64,000 nt of DNA from Ooceraea biroi (GCF_003672135.1 NC_039514.1:4650001-4714000); one strand, 5' to 3'. Shown: positions 20,154-31,269, counted from the first letter of the stretch. A program made the numbers and translations. The notes: generated by a model from the letters alone, not told the origin.

Positions 20154-21305
20154 TTGACTGCGAGGGTGCTGGGAAGCTCGGATTCGCTCTACTGTGGTAA
20201 ACCTGAGTTCTTGATAGCGGAGATCACTGCGAAGAGTGGGACTAGGCTGCTGCTTGCGATGGTTTATAGGCCGCCTCATTGTGGATATCTAGCGGAGTTC
20301 TTCGACGTGTTCGCAGATATGAGTGCTCTTTACAAGCATGTTATCATATTTGGTGACTTTAATGCGGACCTTGGTACTCTTACTTATGACTCCAGACAGA
20401 TTTTCGACTATGTTGAGAGATACAATCTTCATCTCGTACCTTTTGAAGCAACTCACCATACCAGAGACTCGGCAACTTGGCTGGATATTTGTCTTGCGGA
20501 TGATTGCGACAGAGTTGTGGCCTATGGACAACATGATGTGAACTTCCTGTCAGCTCATGATCTCATTTACATTACTTACAAGATCGGTGTAATGCGTGAA
20601 AAGCGAAGAACTATTCTTGCTAGAGATTTCAGAGGCTTCGAAACTGCGGACTTCTTGAGGGACTTGGAGGCTCTGAACTGGAGGGAGGTTTTTGAGAATG
20701 ACAACATCGACTCTAAAGTAGAGATTTTCAACAGGCTACTGCTGTCCACCTTCGATAAACATGCGCCTGAACGAACTATTGAGCTGAAGAATCTGCCTGC
20801 ACCATGGATCAATGCTGACATCAAGAGGAATATGCGTAGTAGAGATCTAGCCAGAAGAAGATGGAAAAAGTGCAGGTGCACTTCCTGTTATAATGGCTTT
20901 AGAAAGCTGAGAAATGAGGTTCAAGTTCAGGTCAGGAATGCGAAAAAGAACTTCTACTCGGATTGCTTTGGCAAGAGTATGGATCAAAAGGAAACTTGGA
21001 GCAAATTAAGATCTCTCGGTTTGATCAAGCCACGGGGAGATGGTCACCCTCTGATGTTCACTGCTGATGAGTTCAATAACTACTTTGTGACTACCTCTGG
21101 ATCTAGCAGAGTTGGGCATAAGAGGATATATTTGAGTGAGTTGGAGTACGGTGACGAGAAGCTGTACTTGCGAGACGTGACTCCAAGGGAGGTATCTGTG
21201 GTACTGAAGAGGAATAATTCTCTATCTACTGGTGTGGACGGACTCTCTAGCAAGCTGATTAATCTTGCACTACCTTGCATCCTGCCTGCTAACGCATATT
21301 TTTAA
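20154..21305 (+). pseudogene. LINE 1: endonuclease C-terminal half and linker
   Basis: Open for 383 residues. LLLAMVYRPPHCGYL and VIIFGDFNADLGTL carry the APE-type endonuclease blocks (GDFNAD metal site), and SATWLDICLAD follows with the later Asp. The N-terminal endonuclease is missing, so the ATG at 20154 is unlikely to be the native start. The second part (residues about 190-340) is the usual basic linker (RSRDLARRRWKK, RNAKKNFYSD). The protein should continue into the reverse transcriptase, but the frame is lost at about 21290-21390. Confidence 0.75.
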
Positions 21306-21390
21306 TCATTCCTTGCTATATGGTACCTTTCCTGACATCTGAAAGGCCGCTCTTGTTGTACCGTTACCTAAAATTAAGTCTCCGACCTCT

Positions 21391-22738
21391 GTGCAGCAGT
21401 TTAGGCCAATTTCCATTTTGTGTTTCGTTTCTAAGGCGTTGGAACGTCTTGTAGCCAAGCAGATTACTGATTTTCTTAAGCTCAACAATTTATTTGATCC
21501 TTTCCAGTCGGCATATCGGAAGGGGCACTCTACTCAGACTGCGCTCGTTAGAGTTCTGGATGATATAAGATGGGCTGTGGATAAGAGGATGGTCACTGTT
21601 TCGGTCTTTTTTGATTTTTCTAAGGCCTTTGATTGCGTCTCGCATAGGTTGTTAATTGAAAAGTTAAGGAAGCTGAATTTCTCTTGCTCAGCGTTGCGTT
21701 GGCTGTGCTCCTATCTAGATAATAGATGCCAGGCTGTGAGAAATCCGTCTGGCCGAAGATCTTCATCCTTCATCAATGTTGATATAGGCGTACCGCAGGG
21801 CTCTGTTCTTGGACCTTTGCTCTTTCTTTTGTTTGTATCTGACCTTGGACCAGTACTTCGACATGTCAAGTTTAATTTCTATGCGGATGATTTGATGATC
21901 TATATACACTGTGATCCCTCTCATCTAGCTGAGGCGATACGTGATTTAGATGAGGACATTGATAACATCTGGAGATGGGCTGTAGCTAATGGTCTGCGTC
22001 TTAATCCCAGCAAGACCAAAGCAATTATACTGGGTACGTCAAGATTTATTAATGCCATTCATGGAGGGAATGTGCCGCAGATTGTGGTTGGTGGAGAGGT
22101 AGGTGATTCCCTACTCGGACTCGGTGGTGTACCTTGGACTGACGATCACTAACAACCTGTCTTGGGAGAAGCATGTCAATGTGATGGTTGGACGGATTCA
22201 TGCTACCTTATACCGGCTTAAGCTTTTCAAGGAGGTACTTCCACAATGTGCGAGGAAATCTTTGGTTGCTGCTTTGATCCTACCCCTCTTCGACTAATGC
22301 TGTTCTGCTATCTGTGATGTGACTGGGGAGCAGAATGTTAGATTGCAGAGGGCCATGAATGCGAGTGTGCGCTTCATTTTTCAATGCAGACTGGATGCAC
22401 ATATTACTCCTCTCATACGAAGTCTTAAGTGGCTGAAAGTGGATGAGCGAAGGAAATATTTTATGGGAAGTCTTTTGCATTCAGTAATTCTGACTGGCAA
22501 ACCGTGTACTTTGTTCAAAGAGTTTGCTATGAGGGAGGAGGTATGCTTGCGATCCACACGGACTTCTGGTGGGGATCTAGTGGTTCCTATCTGTAGAACA
22601 GAGACGTTTAAGAGATCTTTCAGATGCCTTGCTGCGGAGTTTTGGAATGCCCTGCCTCTCGAGATTAGAACGATCAAAACGGTTCAAGGTTTTAAAAATG
22701 GCTTGTATAAGTATCTCTTAGCTACAGTATCGGGATGA
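21391..22738 (+). pseudogene. LINE 1: reverse transcriptase and C-terminal domain
   Basis: The reverse-transcriptase blocks are FRPISILCFVSKALERLV, YRKGHSTQTALVRV, VSVFFDFSKAFDCVSHRLL, GVPQGSVLGPLLFLLF and NFYADDLMIYIH (catalytic YADD). The frame is lost near 22100, resumes as SVVYLGLTITNNLSWEKHV, stops at 22297 and resumes at 22319. It finishes WNALPLEIRTIKTVQGFK with a stop at 22738. The C-terminal phrase is characteristic of jockey/CR1-type insect LINEs. Two frameshifts and one stop make it inactive. Confidence 0.8.
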
Positions 22739-23136
22739 TTTCTTACCTTTCGTTGCGACTTTTTTTAATTTTTTTTTGTGTATTCATTTTATATTTGATT
22801 TTTAATTGTACCTGCTCACTTTTCTTTTTCTTTTTCTTCTTTTCATTTATATGTTTGCTTTATATACTTTGTATTCTACATATATGTTTAATGCTTGCTG
22901 AACTTATTTTATTTGCTATATTATTATTATTATATTATACTTTGTATTCTATTTTCACTTATTTTATTTGCTTCATTATTATTATTATGTTTTTTGCGTT
23001 GTTGATTTGTATTTTCTTTCTTTTTTTTGGCTGTATCACTTTTATAATATTTGTGATCTTACATGTTTCTCACTATTATGGATGTATTTAAGTTGGTTAA
23101 GCGCTTGAGGGGACTTGTCCCAGGGCGCCAATAAAC

Positions 23137-23138
<2 letters not shown>

Positions 23139-23181
<43 letters not shown>

Positions 23182-23184
23182 ACG

Positions 23185-23219
<35 letters not shown>

Positions 23220-23233
23220 GCACTCTCTCTCTC
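23139..23233. repeat. (TC)n microsatellite, 3' tail of LINE 1
   Basis: TC repeats with two CACGCACTC interruptions. The last 19 bases (23215-23233) are repeated after LINE 2. Confidence 0.9.
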
Positions 23234-24367
23234 AGTACCTCAGGGTTCTTTGTTAGGACCACTGTTGTTTATTTTATATATTAATGACATTATTAAGATT
23301 TATAGAGGTAAAACATGTAGCTTTAGACTTTTTGCAGATGACAAAATAATATATGTATATAGTGACGATAGTGATTTTATAATACAAACTTTGAATGAAA
23401 TTTTAAATGCACTGACAGAATGGTTAAAGAAAAATTCTTTAAAAATTAATAAAAAAACAGTATTTATGATTATTAGTGACCCCAGAAAATTAAAAATGAG
23501 AACAAATTATAATATATGCATAGAAAAGGAAGCAGTTATAGAGGTACAAGATACGAAGTATTTAGGAATAGTAATTAATAAACATTTAACTTTCGAGAAG
23601 CATGCATGGTATATAGCTAAAAAAGTAGGTAAGAAAATAGGTTTTCTAGGTAGAATGAGAAAAACATTAAGTAGTTATGCAAAGGTGTTAATATATAAAA
23701 CTATAATTGCGCCACACTATGAATATTGTAGTAGCATAATGTTAAATTTCAATCAAAGATTAATGGAAATGTTACAGAAAACACAAAATCGTGCAATGCG
23801 TATAATACTAGATGTAAATAGGTATACAGCGATTAAAGACATGTTGGAGGCATTGTGTTTTATGAGTGTAAGACAAAGGATGGAATATAATGTATGTATA
23901 ATGGTATATAAGATGAAAAATAACATGGTGCCAAAATATTTATCTGCTGAAATAAGGAGAATAAATGAGAAACATGTATATAACACTAGGAACAATATGA
24001 AATTAGCAATAGAAAGAACAAGAACATTAACAGCGCATAAGAATTTAATATATAATGAATTCCAATTGTTTAACAAGATCCCAATAGAAATACAAACGAT
24101 ATCGAAAATGAAAGAGTTTAAGATGAAACTAGCGAAACATATAAAGAAAAAATAGGATAGGATTAGATAAAAGAAGGAAATAGTATTGTAACTATAGTTT
24201 ATTTTATTTGTGAAGATTTAAGTATTTATTTTCTTTTTATTTATGATAAGAATTGTTTATAACATGAATTGTGTAATGGGATTTGCATGTGATACATATG
24301 ATGCATGTGTATTGTGATTTATGCAAAAGTAGCAGATGCTAAATATAGACACAATCAATCAATCAAT
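23234..24367 (+). mobile_element. Non-LTR retrotransposon 2, 5'-truncated, inserted in the tail of LINE 1
   Basis: It starts within the reverse-transcriptase frame exactly at the VPQGS box, ends in CAATCAATCAATCAAT, and is bounded by CTCACGCACTCTCTCTCTC at 23215-23233 and 24368-24386. This is a candidate 19-bp target duplication, weakened by lying in a microsatellite. Confidence 0.7.
23236..24155 (+). pseudogene. LINE 2: reverse-transcriptase C-terminal portion, open 306 aa
   Basis: In frame from VPQGSLLGPLLFILYIND (block B), then RLFADDKIIYVYS (FADD catalytic box), YLGIVINKHLTFEKHAWYI and IIAPHYEYCSSIMLN, to FNKIPIEIQTISKMKEFK and a TAG at 24155. Upstream of VPQG the frame runs into microsatellite, so no native start exists; the N-terminal part of the longer open frame is serine-leucine repeat from (TC)n. 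Codon usage is very A-rich, unlike LINE 1. It is 5'-truncated, hence dead, yet has no internal stop, suggesting a recent insertion. Confidence 0.8.
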
Positions 24368-24373
24368 CTCACG

Positions 24374-24410
<37 letters not shown>

Positions 24411-24424
24411 GCACTCTCTCTCTT
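24368..24424. repeat. (TC)n with CACGCACTC interruptions
   Basis: Continuation of the LINE 1 tail beyond the LINE 2 insertion. Confidence 0.85.
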
Positions 24425-24724
24425 CCTCTCTTACAGAAAAATATATGCAATTTTAGCATTTTGGGGTCAACTATATCTTTGTATTTTCAAAGTATTTATT
24501 ATTTACCATTCCGTACCTTTAGTACGTATATATATTTTCCAGATACAGCTTTAATTTTAAAATCGGTCATTTTAATTATTTTTTAGTATCATTAAACGTA
24601 TTTTGGTATTATGATGGTTACATTTAAAACGATTAAATTTAAATTTTTTATAGTTTTTGCAATTTATATATTTATCTTAAAATAAAACATTATCCAAGTA
24701 TTAAAATCAGTTTTAATTTATAAT
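24425..24724. other. Unassigned AT-rich spacer
   Basis: Nothing recognised. Confidence 0.4.
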
Positions 24725-25142
24725 AAATTAAATCATGCATGTGTGAACGGCAGCTTGAGTGACAAAATCGCTTTATATGTGTATGTGCGAACATATATAC
24801 GTGAGTGGTCTGAAATCCCACGGAAATGGAAAACGGAACGTCACAATTTTAACATAACGATTACAATATCTCAGGACTGACTGTATCATTCTTATTCAAA
24901 TTGGTCGCAATCGAAAGCTTGCACCCATAGTATATAATAAAAGTGCCGTTAGATTTTTGATAACGGCTGTAGTTCTTGAATTATTTTCATCACAAGGTTA
25001 TATGACCTGTCAAATGATATGAATTCCAGATAAGCTATGCGGTAGCGCTCGACGTCTATGCACTGAACTTTGTAACGCTCGATGTTTTTTATTATGTACT
25101 TGGCGTCGCGACGCTACCACGTCGCTTGATTCTAATATACTG
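24725..25142. repeat. Dispersed repeat of about 415 bp (copy 1, inverted relative to 35832-36240)
   Basis: Shares many blocks in reverse with 35832-36240, such as TTAACATAACGATTACAATATC, GGCGTCGCGACGCTACC and CAAGGTTATATGACCTGTCA. Unclassified and non-coding. Confidence 0.6.
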
Positions 25143-25230
25143 GGCGTTGACTTTGGATTCTAATATATAGGGTGTCCAATTTTTTTAATAGACCACGCCA
25201 CTCCACATATAGGGTGTCCGATTTTAAGTG

Positions 25231-25517
25231 TCGAAAATCCTCGTCGAATAGGTCCTGAACGAACCCTCTAGGACGCTCCGTTCGCGAGATATCGCGAAAA
25301 AACTATTTGTCAAAGAAAATTGCGAATATCTCGAAAACTATGAGAGATAGAGGGTTGTTTCTGGCAGCATTCGACGCGGCTCGAAAACCCCGTCGAATGG
25401 GCCCTGAACGAACCCTCTAGAACGCTCCGTTCGCGAGATATCGCGTAAAAACCATTTATAAAGAAAATTGCGAATATCTCGGAAACTATGAGAGATAGAG
25501 GGTTGTTTCTGGCAGTT
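25231..25517. repeat. 150-bp tandem duplication
   Basis: Units start TCGAAAATCCTCGTCGAATA (25231) and TCGAAAACCCCGTCGAATGG (25381), each with CGTTCGCGAGATATCGCG and GAGAGATAGAGGGTTGTTTC. Flanking AGGGTGTCC and GGATGTCCC motifs resemble transposon ends. Confidence 0.75.
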
Positions 25518-25984
25518 ATAATAAACAGGATGTCCCATTTTATCTTATTTTTATTATATATAATAAAAACGAAAATTTTCATATCTCGAACGTTCTTTTA
25601 GGATTTTCCAAATAGGAATAACGATTTTTTTTGAAGTTTGACTTCAAATAACTTTCGAATGGATAAACGTATCAACCTCTGCCTTGCGGCAAAAATTTCT
25701 TCTTTTTTGCCCTTTCTATCGATGTAATACTTTATGGGGGGTTTCAGTAAAAATTTTAAAGTTGGGGTTTCCCTGGGGCCGCCCTTGAGGGGGGCAACCG
25801 CTCCAACATTTTTGAAAGAGTAGCCCCTCGAAACGATCGAACACGTGTTTCACGATTTTTCGTAATTTGAACCGTTTCCAAAATATAAGGAGTGGTAACT
25901 GACTTTGTGGACACCTTGGATATGTATTGACTTGTGTGCACAAATACAATTAATATAACTTTATATTTCATGGACGTGCAGAGT
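25518..25984. other. Degenerate repeat-like spacer
   Basis: No gene is seen. Includes GGGGCCGCCCTTGAGGGGGG and a GTGGTAACTGACTTTGTGGA phrase. I could not classify it. Confidence 0.3.
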
Positions 25985-26657
25985 ACTAATTTTAAAAAAC
26001 TTGACTGACAGTACTTTCATCTCCTCATATATTATAAAAAAAGAATAAGATATTCTACACTACAAAATGTGTGAAATCTGAACAAAATTACCTTTTTAAA
26101 AAAAGGTACAAAAAGCGCCAAGTATACGCGGGTAAAGAAAAAAAGAACTTTACGGTTTTCGTTCAAAAAAGAACTCTACAAAAGTGATGATATCAAAGAA
26201 TTGCGCCAATTATGAAATTGGGTATTTATGCAAATCAGAAAATCTATTATTTTATTATTATTTATACTACATGCAGACACATGCATATATACGTGCATGA
26301 TATTGATTACGAATGCGGAAGAATCATTTCAATACAAATAGGTATTTTTTCAAAATGTTTGGCGCTGCTAAACCAAATTACTATGTTAATTGCCTCTTTT
26401 TTTCTTTCTCTCTTGTGGATGCGTGCATGTGCGTGTGTCTCTCTTTCTCGTGTGTGCGTGTGTATATGTGTGTGTGCGTGACAGAATTAAGAATTAGAAT
26501 TAAGTATAGGATAACTTTAACTAAATTTATAATATATAGTTTATGTGCTTTACCAAAGTCTGTTATGTAAATTAAATTGTAAGTTAGATTATTATAAGCT
26601 TTAGATTATAAGGATTTAATTACTAATTAACATACTGATTCGGTTAGCAGCGCCAAA
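25985..26657. mobile_element. FB2-family copy, left arm and start of right arm
   Basis: The AAACTTGACTGACAG...CTCCTCATATATTATAAAA extension, the ACCTTTTTAAAAAAAGGT core (26091-26108) and AAAGCGCCAAGTATACGCG match the copies at 36.9-38.1 and 42.9-48.3 kb. The inner end GGTTAGCAGCGCCAA (26643-26657) is where it meets the Ty3/gypsy element. Confidence 0.6.
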
Positions 26658-26702
26658 CTCCATCGTTCAGCGATGGAGATGGCGGAATGAGGTGTAGCAG
26701 AC

Positions 26703-27653
26703 ATGGCACAGGAGTCACATTTGAGCAGAGGATCGTCACTCAACTACGTTTCGAAGAAGACGAAAGCTTTCGGACACAACGAGCGTGTGACGTGTTTTTG
26801 TTGCGGTAAATCGAATCATAAAGCTGACGTGTGTCGTTTTAAACAATACAATTGTAACACTTGCGGAAAAAAGGAACATTTAGCAGTAGTGTGTAAAGTA
26901 AAAGGTAAAAAACAAGATAAGTCGCGTCAATTATTGGCGAAACGTGTTACAAAGAAACGAGATAAAGAGCAGCAAAATTTTGTAGAGGATGATTATACGG
27001 AATCGTTTAATAATTTATTTCATTTAAATGTTAAAAATACGGATGAAGGGATTAATCCTATTACAATGGAACTTTTTGTTGAAAACAAGCCAATTTTATT
27101 TGAAATAGATTCGGGATCGCCTGTGTCAGCTATTTCGAAAGGGCAATTAAAGAAATACGAGCAGTTAATGAAACTCAAAATGCATACGACGAGTAGAAAG
27201 TTTAAAACGTATGCAGGTGATGTGATTGTTCCGGTGGGAATATTGAAAGTTCATGTAACGTTTCATTGTAAGAATTTTGTATTATGTTCATTTGTATTTG
27301 ATGGAAATAGTGTGCCGATTTTAGGGCGTGATTGGCTTGATACATTAGATATTTTAAAGGTTAATAAGCAATGTGTTAATTTAAATATTAAAATGTTAGA
27401 GGATACATCACATGCATCTGTACAAGAGATAATTGCGCGTTTTCCAAACGTTTTTTCAGATATTGTAGGAAAGTGTACAACACATAAGTTTAAGCTTGTA
27501 TTACAAGACAATGTAAAACCGGTTTGTTGTAAATCCAGGCCAGTGCCATTTGCGTTGCGGGAGAAGATAACCAAAGAAATAGATAGGTTAGTAAAGAATG
27601 ACATTCTCATACCAGTTGAGAGTAGTGGGCCACACCTGTGGTGCCCGTATTAA
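26703..27653 (+). pseudogene. Ty3/gypsy gag zinc knuckles and aspartic protease
   Basis: Two CCHC knuckles (CFCCGKSNHKADVC and CNTCGKKEHLAVVC, residues about 35-70) mark the nucleocapsid end of Gag, which binds genomic RNA. FEIDSGSPVSAIS (about residue 136) is the protease active site, followed by VPILGRDWL. The frame then enters the reverse-transcriptase N-terminus (VKPVCCKSRPVPFALREKI) and stops at 27653 by a frameshift relative to the next segment. The start ATG is simply the first in the open frame. Most of Gag is absent, so the native start is upstream and lost. Confidence 0.8.
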
Positions 27654-28315
27654 AACCCAATGGAGATATTCGTGTTTGTGGTGATTACAAAATCACATTA
27701 AATCCGCATTTGGTAATAAATAAATACCCGATACCGCGAGTTTTTGATTTATTAAGTAAGTTAGGTAAGGGAAAGTTTTTTTCAAAACTTGACTTAGCTC
27801 ACGCTTATCAACAAGTTGAATTAGAGGAAGCGTCTAAAGTGTTAACGACTATTGCTACTCATCTTGGTTTATATAAATATAATCGTTTATGTTATGGTAT
27901 AGCGTCTGCTCCGGCATTATTTCAAGAGTTAATGGAAAAGATTTTTAAGGATTTAGAAGGAGTGCTTCTTTATTTTGATGATTTTGTGATATTTGGAGAA
28001 ACTTTAGCTGAGCATAATAGGAATCTTGTAAATGTTCTTCAACGTTTAGCTCAGTATGGTTTTACTGTATCATCAAAGAAATGTTTTTTTGCTAAAACTA
28101 AAGTTCAATTTTTAGGATTTGAACTCGATACTAAGGGTTTGCATGTAGCGCCTGAAAAATGTAAAGCGATTACACAAATTAGCAGACCTATGAATGTCAC
28201 TGAATTGAAGTCATTTTTGGGAATGGTTAATTATTACGTTACATGTATTCCGAATTATGCGTCGCTTGCGTTTCCGTTATATCGTTTATTACGAAAGACT
28301 GTTTCGTTTGTATGA
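27638..28315 (+). pseudogene. Ty3/gypsy reverse transcriptase
   Basis: VPVLKPNGDIRVCGDYK, NKYPIPRVFDLL, FFSKLDLAHAYQQVEL, YGIASAPALFQELM and LLYFDDFVIFG give the standard blocks; the catalytic box is YFDD. FLGFELDTKGLHVAPEK and LKSFLGMVNYY complete the domain. TGA at 28313-28315 ends the frame. The following stretch (28316-28422) continues in broken frames (QAFESIKQ) to the RNase H. Confidence 0.85.
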
Positions 28316-28422
28316 TCGTCGGAGTGTCAACAAGCGTTTGAGAGTATTAAGCAGGTGATAATATCGCCCAGGTGTTAGTTCATTATTTCGGTTAGTTCAT
28401 TAATTCAGAGTTACCTCTTAAG

Positions 28423-29427
28423 GTGACATGCGATGCCTCACCAAAAGGATTGGGAGTGGTGTTGTCGCATATTTTTGCAAATGGAACAGAAAAGCCGATA
28501 GCTTTTGCGTCGCGTACATTAACAGCCGCAGAACGGAATTATTCTCAATTGGATAAAGAGGCATTAGCATTTATATTTGCCGTGAAAACTTTTCACCAAT
28601 ATATCTTTGGGCGTCGGTTTATTTTAGAAACTGATCACAAACCTTTGATTTATATTTTCGGACCGAACAAAGGAATTCCTCAAATGGCAGCTAGTAGAGT
28701 GCAAAGGTGGGCAATAATGTTCGCAGCATACGATTTTGAAATTAAATACATTAGAGGTATTGATAACGCTGTAGCGGATGGATTATCGCGCATTTGGCCT
28801 CAAAATCAGGAAGTTTATATTAAGGATAAACTTGAGGAGTATTCATACTTAAATTACGTGATTAGTGATGTACCTAGTATTAGTAAAGCTGAGGTATGTA
28901 CGGAGACAGGAAACGATCCTATTTTGAACAAAGTTCGACATTTTATTAATAATGGATGGCCAGACAAACCCCCTGAAGGCACCGTTGTGTATCGAAAATA
29001 TGCTTTAGAGTTAACGGTGGAGGAAGGTTGTGTAATGTGGGATCATAGAGTGATAATTCTTTGTTCCCTGAGAGGCAGGTTGTTAGAGGAATTACACGAT
29101 TCTCACTGGGAAGTAGTTAAAATGAAACAAGTGGCTAGATCATATTTTTGGTGGCCTAAGCTGGATGAAGAGATTGAGAAAATTACAAAGTCATGTCGAT
29201 TGTGCCTTGAACATGCGGATAACCCATCACGCGCTGTGTCACATTCGTGGACGTGGCCTTTGGCACCGAATCAAAGATTACATGCAGATTTTTGTGGGCC
29301 GATTAAAGGATATATGTATTTGGTAATTTGTGATAGTTATTCCAAATGGATTGATGTAAAGGAGATGGTTGATATTACTGCAGATTCAACCATACATGCT
29401 TTTAGAGAATATTTTGCTTTGTGGTGA
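28423..29427 (+). pseudogene. Ty3/gypsy RNase H and integrase N-terminal half
   Basis: RNase H: TCDASPKGLGVVLSH, LDKEALAFIFAVKTFHQY, LETDHKPLIYIFG and YIRGIDNAVADGLSR. Then the integrase zinc-binding region (HDSHWEVVKMKQ, CRLCLEHA) and the catalytic start LHADFCGPIKGYMYLV, whose Asp is the first of the DDE triad. The frame ends at a TGA at 29425-29427. The remaining integrase continues in frame immediately after, so a single nonsense codon separates the halves. Confidence 0.85.
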
Positions 29428-29433
29428 ATTCCT

Positions 29434-30138
29434 TTGCAAATAGTTATAGATAACGGTCCAACATTTATTTCCGATAAGCTTGCGACATTTTTAAGAAATA
29501 ATGGTGTGAAGCATACACGCACAGCACCGTGCCATCCTGCATCCAATGGGGAGGCAGAAAATGCCGTGCGTACTTTTAAAAATAAGTTTAAGTTATTATT
29601 AGTAAATAGATCGCGTGAAGAAGCGCTTGTTAAATACTTATTTGCAAGTCGATCGGCAGTGCATAGTACAACGGGAGTGTCACCAGCCGAACTGCAAACA
29701 AGTCGTAAAATGCGTACTCGTTTTGATTTGCTTAAACCAACTATTAGGGAGCGTGTGGAGCAAAATCAAGCGAAACAACGTTTGTATGGTGGTGGAAATC
29801 GAGATGTTATTTTTAATCCAAGCGAACAAGTAGTAGTGAAAGATTATAGTTTAAATAAGTGGCGAAATGCGACTATTGAAGAGAGATGTAGTCCTGTTAC
29901 ATATACAGTTCGTACGGATGACGGTAGAATGTGGAAGCGTCATGTTGACCAGATTAGATTGCGCATAGATAGTCAACGAGATTGCGTAAAACCAAGCGAT
30001 GGCTTAAGCGTAGAGGTGTCAGGGACACAACACACTGTAGGAAGCCAAGTAAAACGTAATAATAAGGTAATAGGTGATTGTGATGTTGTTAGACGATTTG
30101 CAAGAGCACGTAAACCGCGAGCGATTTTAGATTTGTAA
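29434..30138 (+). pseudogene. Ty3/gypsy integrase C-terminal half
   Basis: QIVIDNGPTFISDKLATFL has the second catalytic Asp and CHPASNGEAENAVRTFK the catalytic Glu. HSTTGVSPAELQTSR and GRMWKRHVDQIRLR are the usual downstream blocks. The frame is open to TAA at 30138. The family resembles the proteins often annotated K02A2.6-like in insects. Confidence 0.85.
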
Positions 30139-30372
30139 GTGCGGTGGCGTTTATATACATATATATTGTTTAAGTTTAAATGGGAAGGAATGTAGAATCT
30201 TTATATCTTTTAGTTTATGGCGTTATGGCGTTGTTGTATAGAGAGTCCGCTAGATGGCGAGACCAGAGTTGGCGGTTTTTAAACAAGCTAGAAGAAGCTA
30301 AGCGCGCGAACAAGCAAGCAAGCGAGCTGCTGCGTACAGTCATAGTTTTCCTTTATATAATAAACTTTGTTT
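30139..30372 (+). repeat. Probable Ty3/gypsy 3' LTR
   Basis: Follows the integrase stop and includes a TATATAA-type box (30351-30357) just upstream of AATAAAC (30357-30363). The end is placed where the hAT-type BED ORF resumes. No 5' LTR is available to confirm the borders. Confidence 0.4.
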
Positions 30373-30713
30373 AGTTGTGAAGTCGTAAGAGAGTTATTAA
30401 TTGACATTCCTTGTGTAAGTGGATATCTTACAGTTTGTTTCTCTTGCGAAGTAAAATTTTCATCAGAAACATCGGCATTAGATGTACAACTCTCAGTGGC
30501 ATCTACTTTATTTGCATTTTCGGATTTATATATTACAGGATGTTTGTGTTTTACGTGGTTCCACAATGGTTTTGTACTGAATAATTTCGGCGATTTTCCA
30601 CGAACAATTTTACTCTCTGAAGACAGTTCATGACACAGTTTACATTCTGCTGTCGTTTCATTATCACTGCAAACTTTAAAATACTTCCAAATACGGGACT
30701 TTAACTGAGCCAT
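30370..30713 (-). pseudogene. hAT transposase N-terminus with BED zinc finger
   Basis: From ATG at 30713: MAQLKSRIWKYFKVCSDNE, AECKLCHELSSE, then LWNHVKHKHPVIY. The CxxC...HxxxxH arrangement with the aromatic SRIWKYF start is a BED finger, the DNA-binding head of hAT transposases. The frame stays open to about residue 115 (YPLTQGMSINNSL). It then runs into the inserted Ty3/gypsy LTR. The catalytic domain was not found in the window. Confidence 0.7.
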
Positions 30714-31182
30714 TAATGTGAATACTAATATGCTAATTTTATTTTAAAACACTTTTAGGTTAGACATCAAGCAACGTTCGAGCCATAAAACAATGCAGTG
30801 CAAATGTTCGATTAGTAATAGGAGTACTGACGTATCGATATGCCTTACCGATTACATTGGATCGATAATGAATTAATGATGATTAATATCGACCCAACGG
30901 GTAAATCATGCCGATACATCAGGGCTGCTGCTATTACCAAGCGAATTTTATATTACCACATTGTGCTCTGTAGGAATAAAACATGTGCAACTAAAAGAAC
31001 AAGCAAGCGCTTGCTGCATTTGCTTCAAAAATAGTTTAAATGGTTCATATCATCAATAATATCAATATAATATAGTCAATTGTGTGCGAAATAAGTAAAA
31101 TGTATATATAACTTTAATTATAACCTTTTCTTAATGTAAAACATAATTAAATTAATTTTTTTAAGTTTTTCGCGTAATTGCC
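30714..31182 (-). other. hAT-type element 5' region
   Basis: Untranslated lead between the BED ORF and the right terminal TATCCGG cluster. No other gene is seen. Confidence 0.45.
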
Positions 31183-31269
31183 GGATAATATCCGGTTATC
31201 CGGTAGCAATAAGTATCGAATTATCCGGTATCCGGTTATCCGGCGAATTTACTATCCGGCACATCCCTA

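Larger units (their letters stand above)
20150..23138 (+). mobile_element. Non-LTR retrotransposon 1 (jockey/CR1-like), 5'-truncated, with (TC)n tail
   Basis: Coding begins abruptly in the endonuclease domain, passes through reverse transcriptase and a C-terminal region, and is followed by a T-rich 3' region (22739-23100). It ends in GGGCGCCAATAAACGTC leading directly into (TC)n. The coding order is endonuclease, linker, reverse transcriptase. Frame breaks are seen at 21303 and around 22100-22310. Confidence 0.8.
26658..30372 (+). mobile_element. Ty3/gypsy LTR retrotransposon, 5'-truncated
   Basis: Order gag zinc knuckles, protease, reverse transcriptase, RNase H, integrase on the plus strand, the Ty3/gypsy arrangement. 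The 5' LTR and most of gag are absent; a probable 3' LTR follows the integrase. It lies inside the hAT-type element, where it interrupts the BED-finger ORF. Confidence 0.85.
14321..31269 (-). mobile_element. hAT-type transposon, expanded to about 17 kb by nested insertions
   Basis: The left end TGGGGATGTGCCGGATA (14321) and the right end TATCCGGCACATCCCTA (to 31269) are inverted repeats differing at one base. Both ends carry clustered subterminal TATCCGG motifs (14340-14428 and 31183-31255). The flanking 8-mers TTGTTTTC (14313-14320) and TTATTTTC (31270-31277) form an 8-bp duplication with one change, as expected for hAT. A BED zinc-finger ORF reads inward from the right end. The catalytic and dimerisation parts of the transposase were not found, so the element is internally deleted or the rest was displaced. 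Confidence 0.8.

Noticed and set aside
21080..21488. Minus-strand ORFs over LINE 1
   Set aside because: They oppose the clear endonuclease and reverse-transcriptase frames.
22735..23091. Highly hydrophobic 118-aa ORF
   Set aside because: T-rich 3' untranslated region of LINE 1, read as Phe/Leu/Ile; composition artefact.
23059..23262. Arg-Glu repeat ORF
   Set aside because: Reverse translation of the (TC)n microsatellite.
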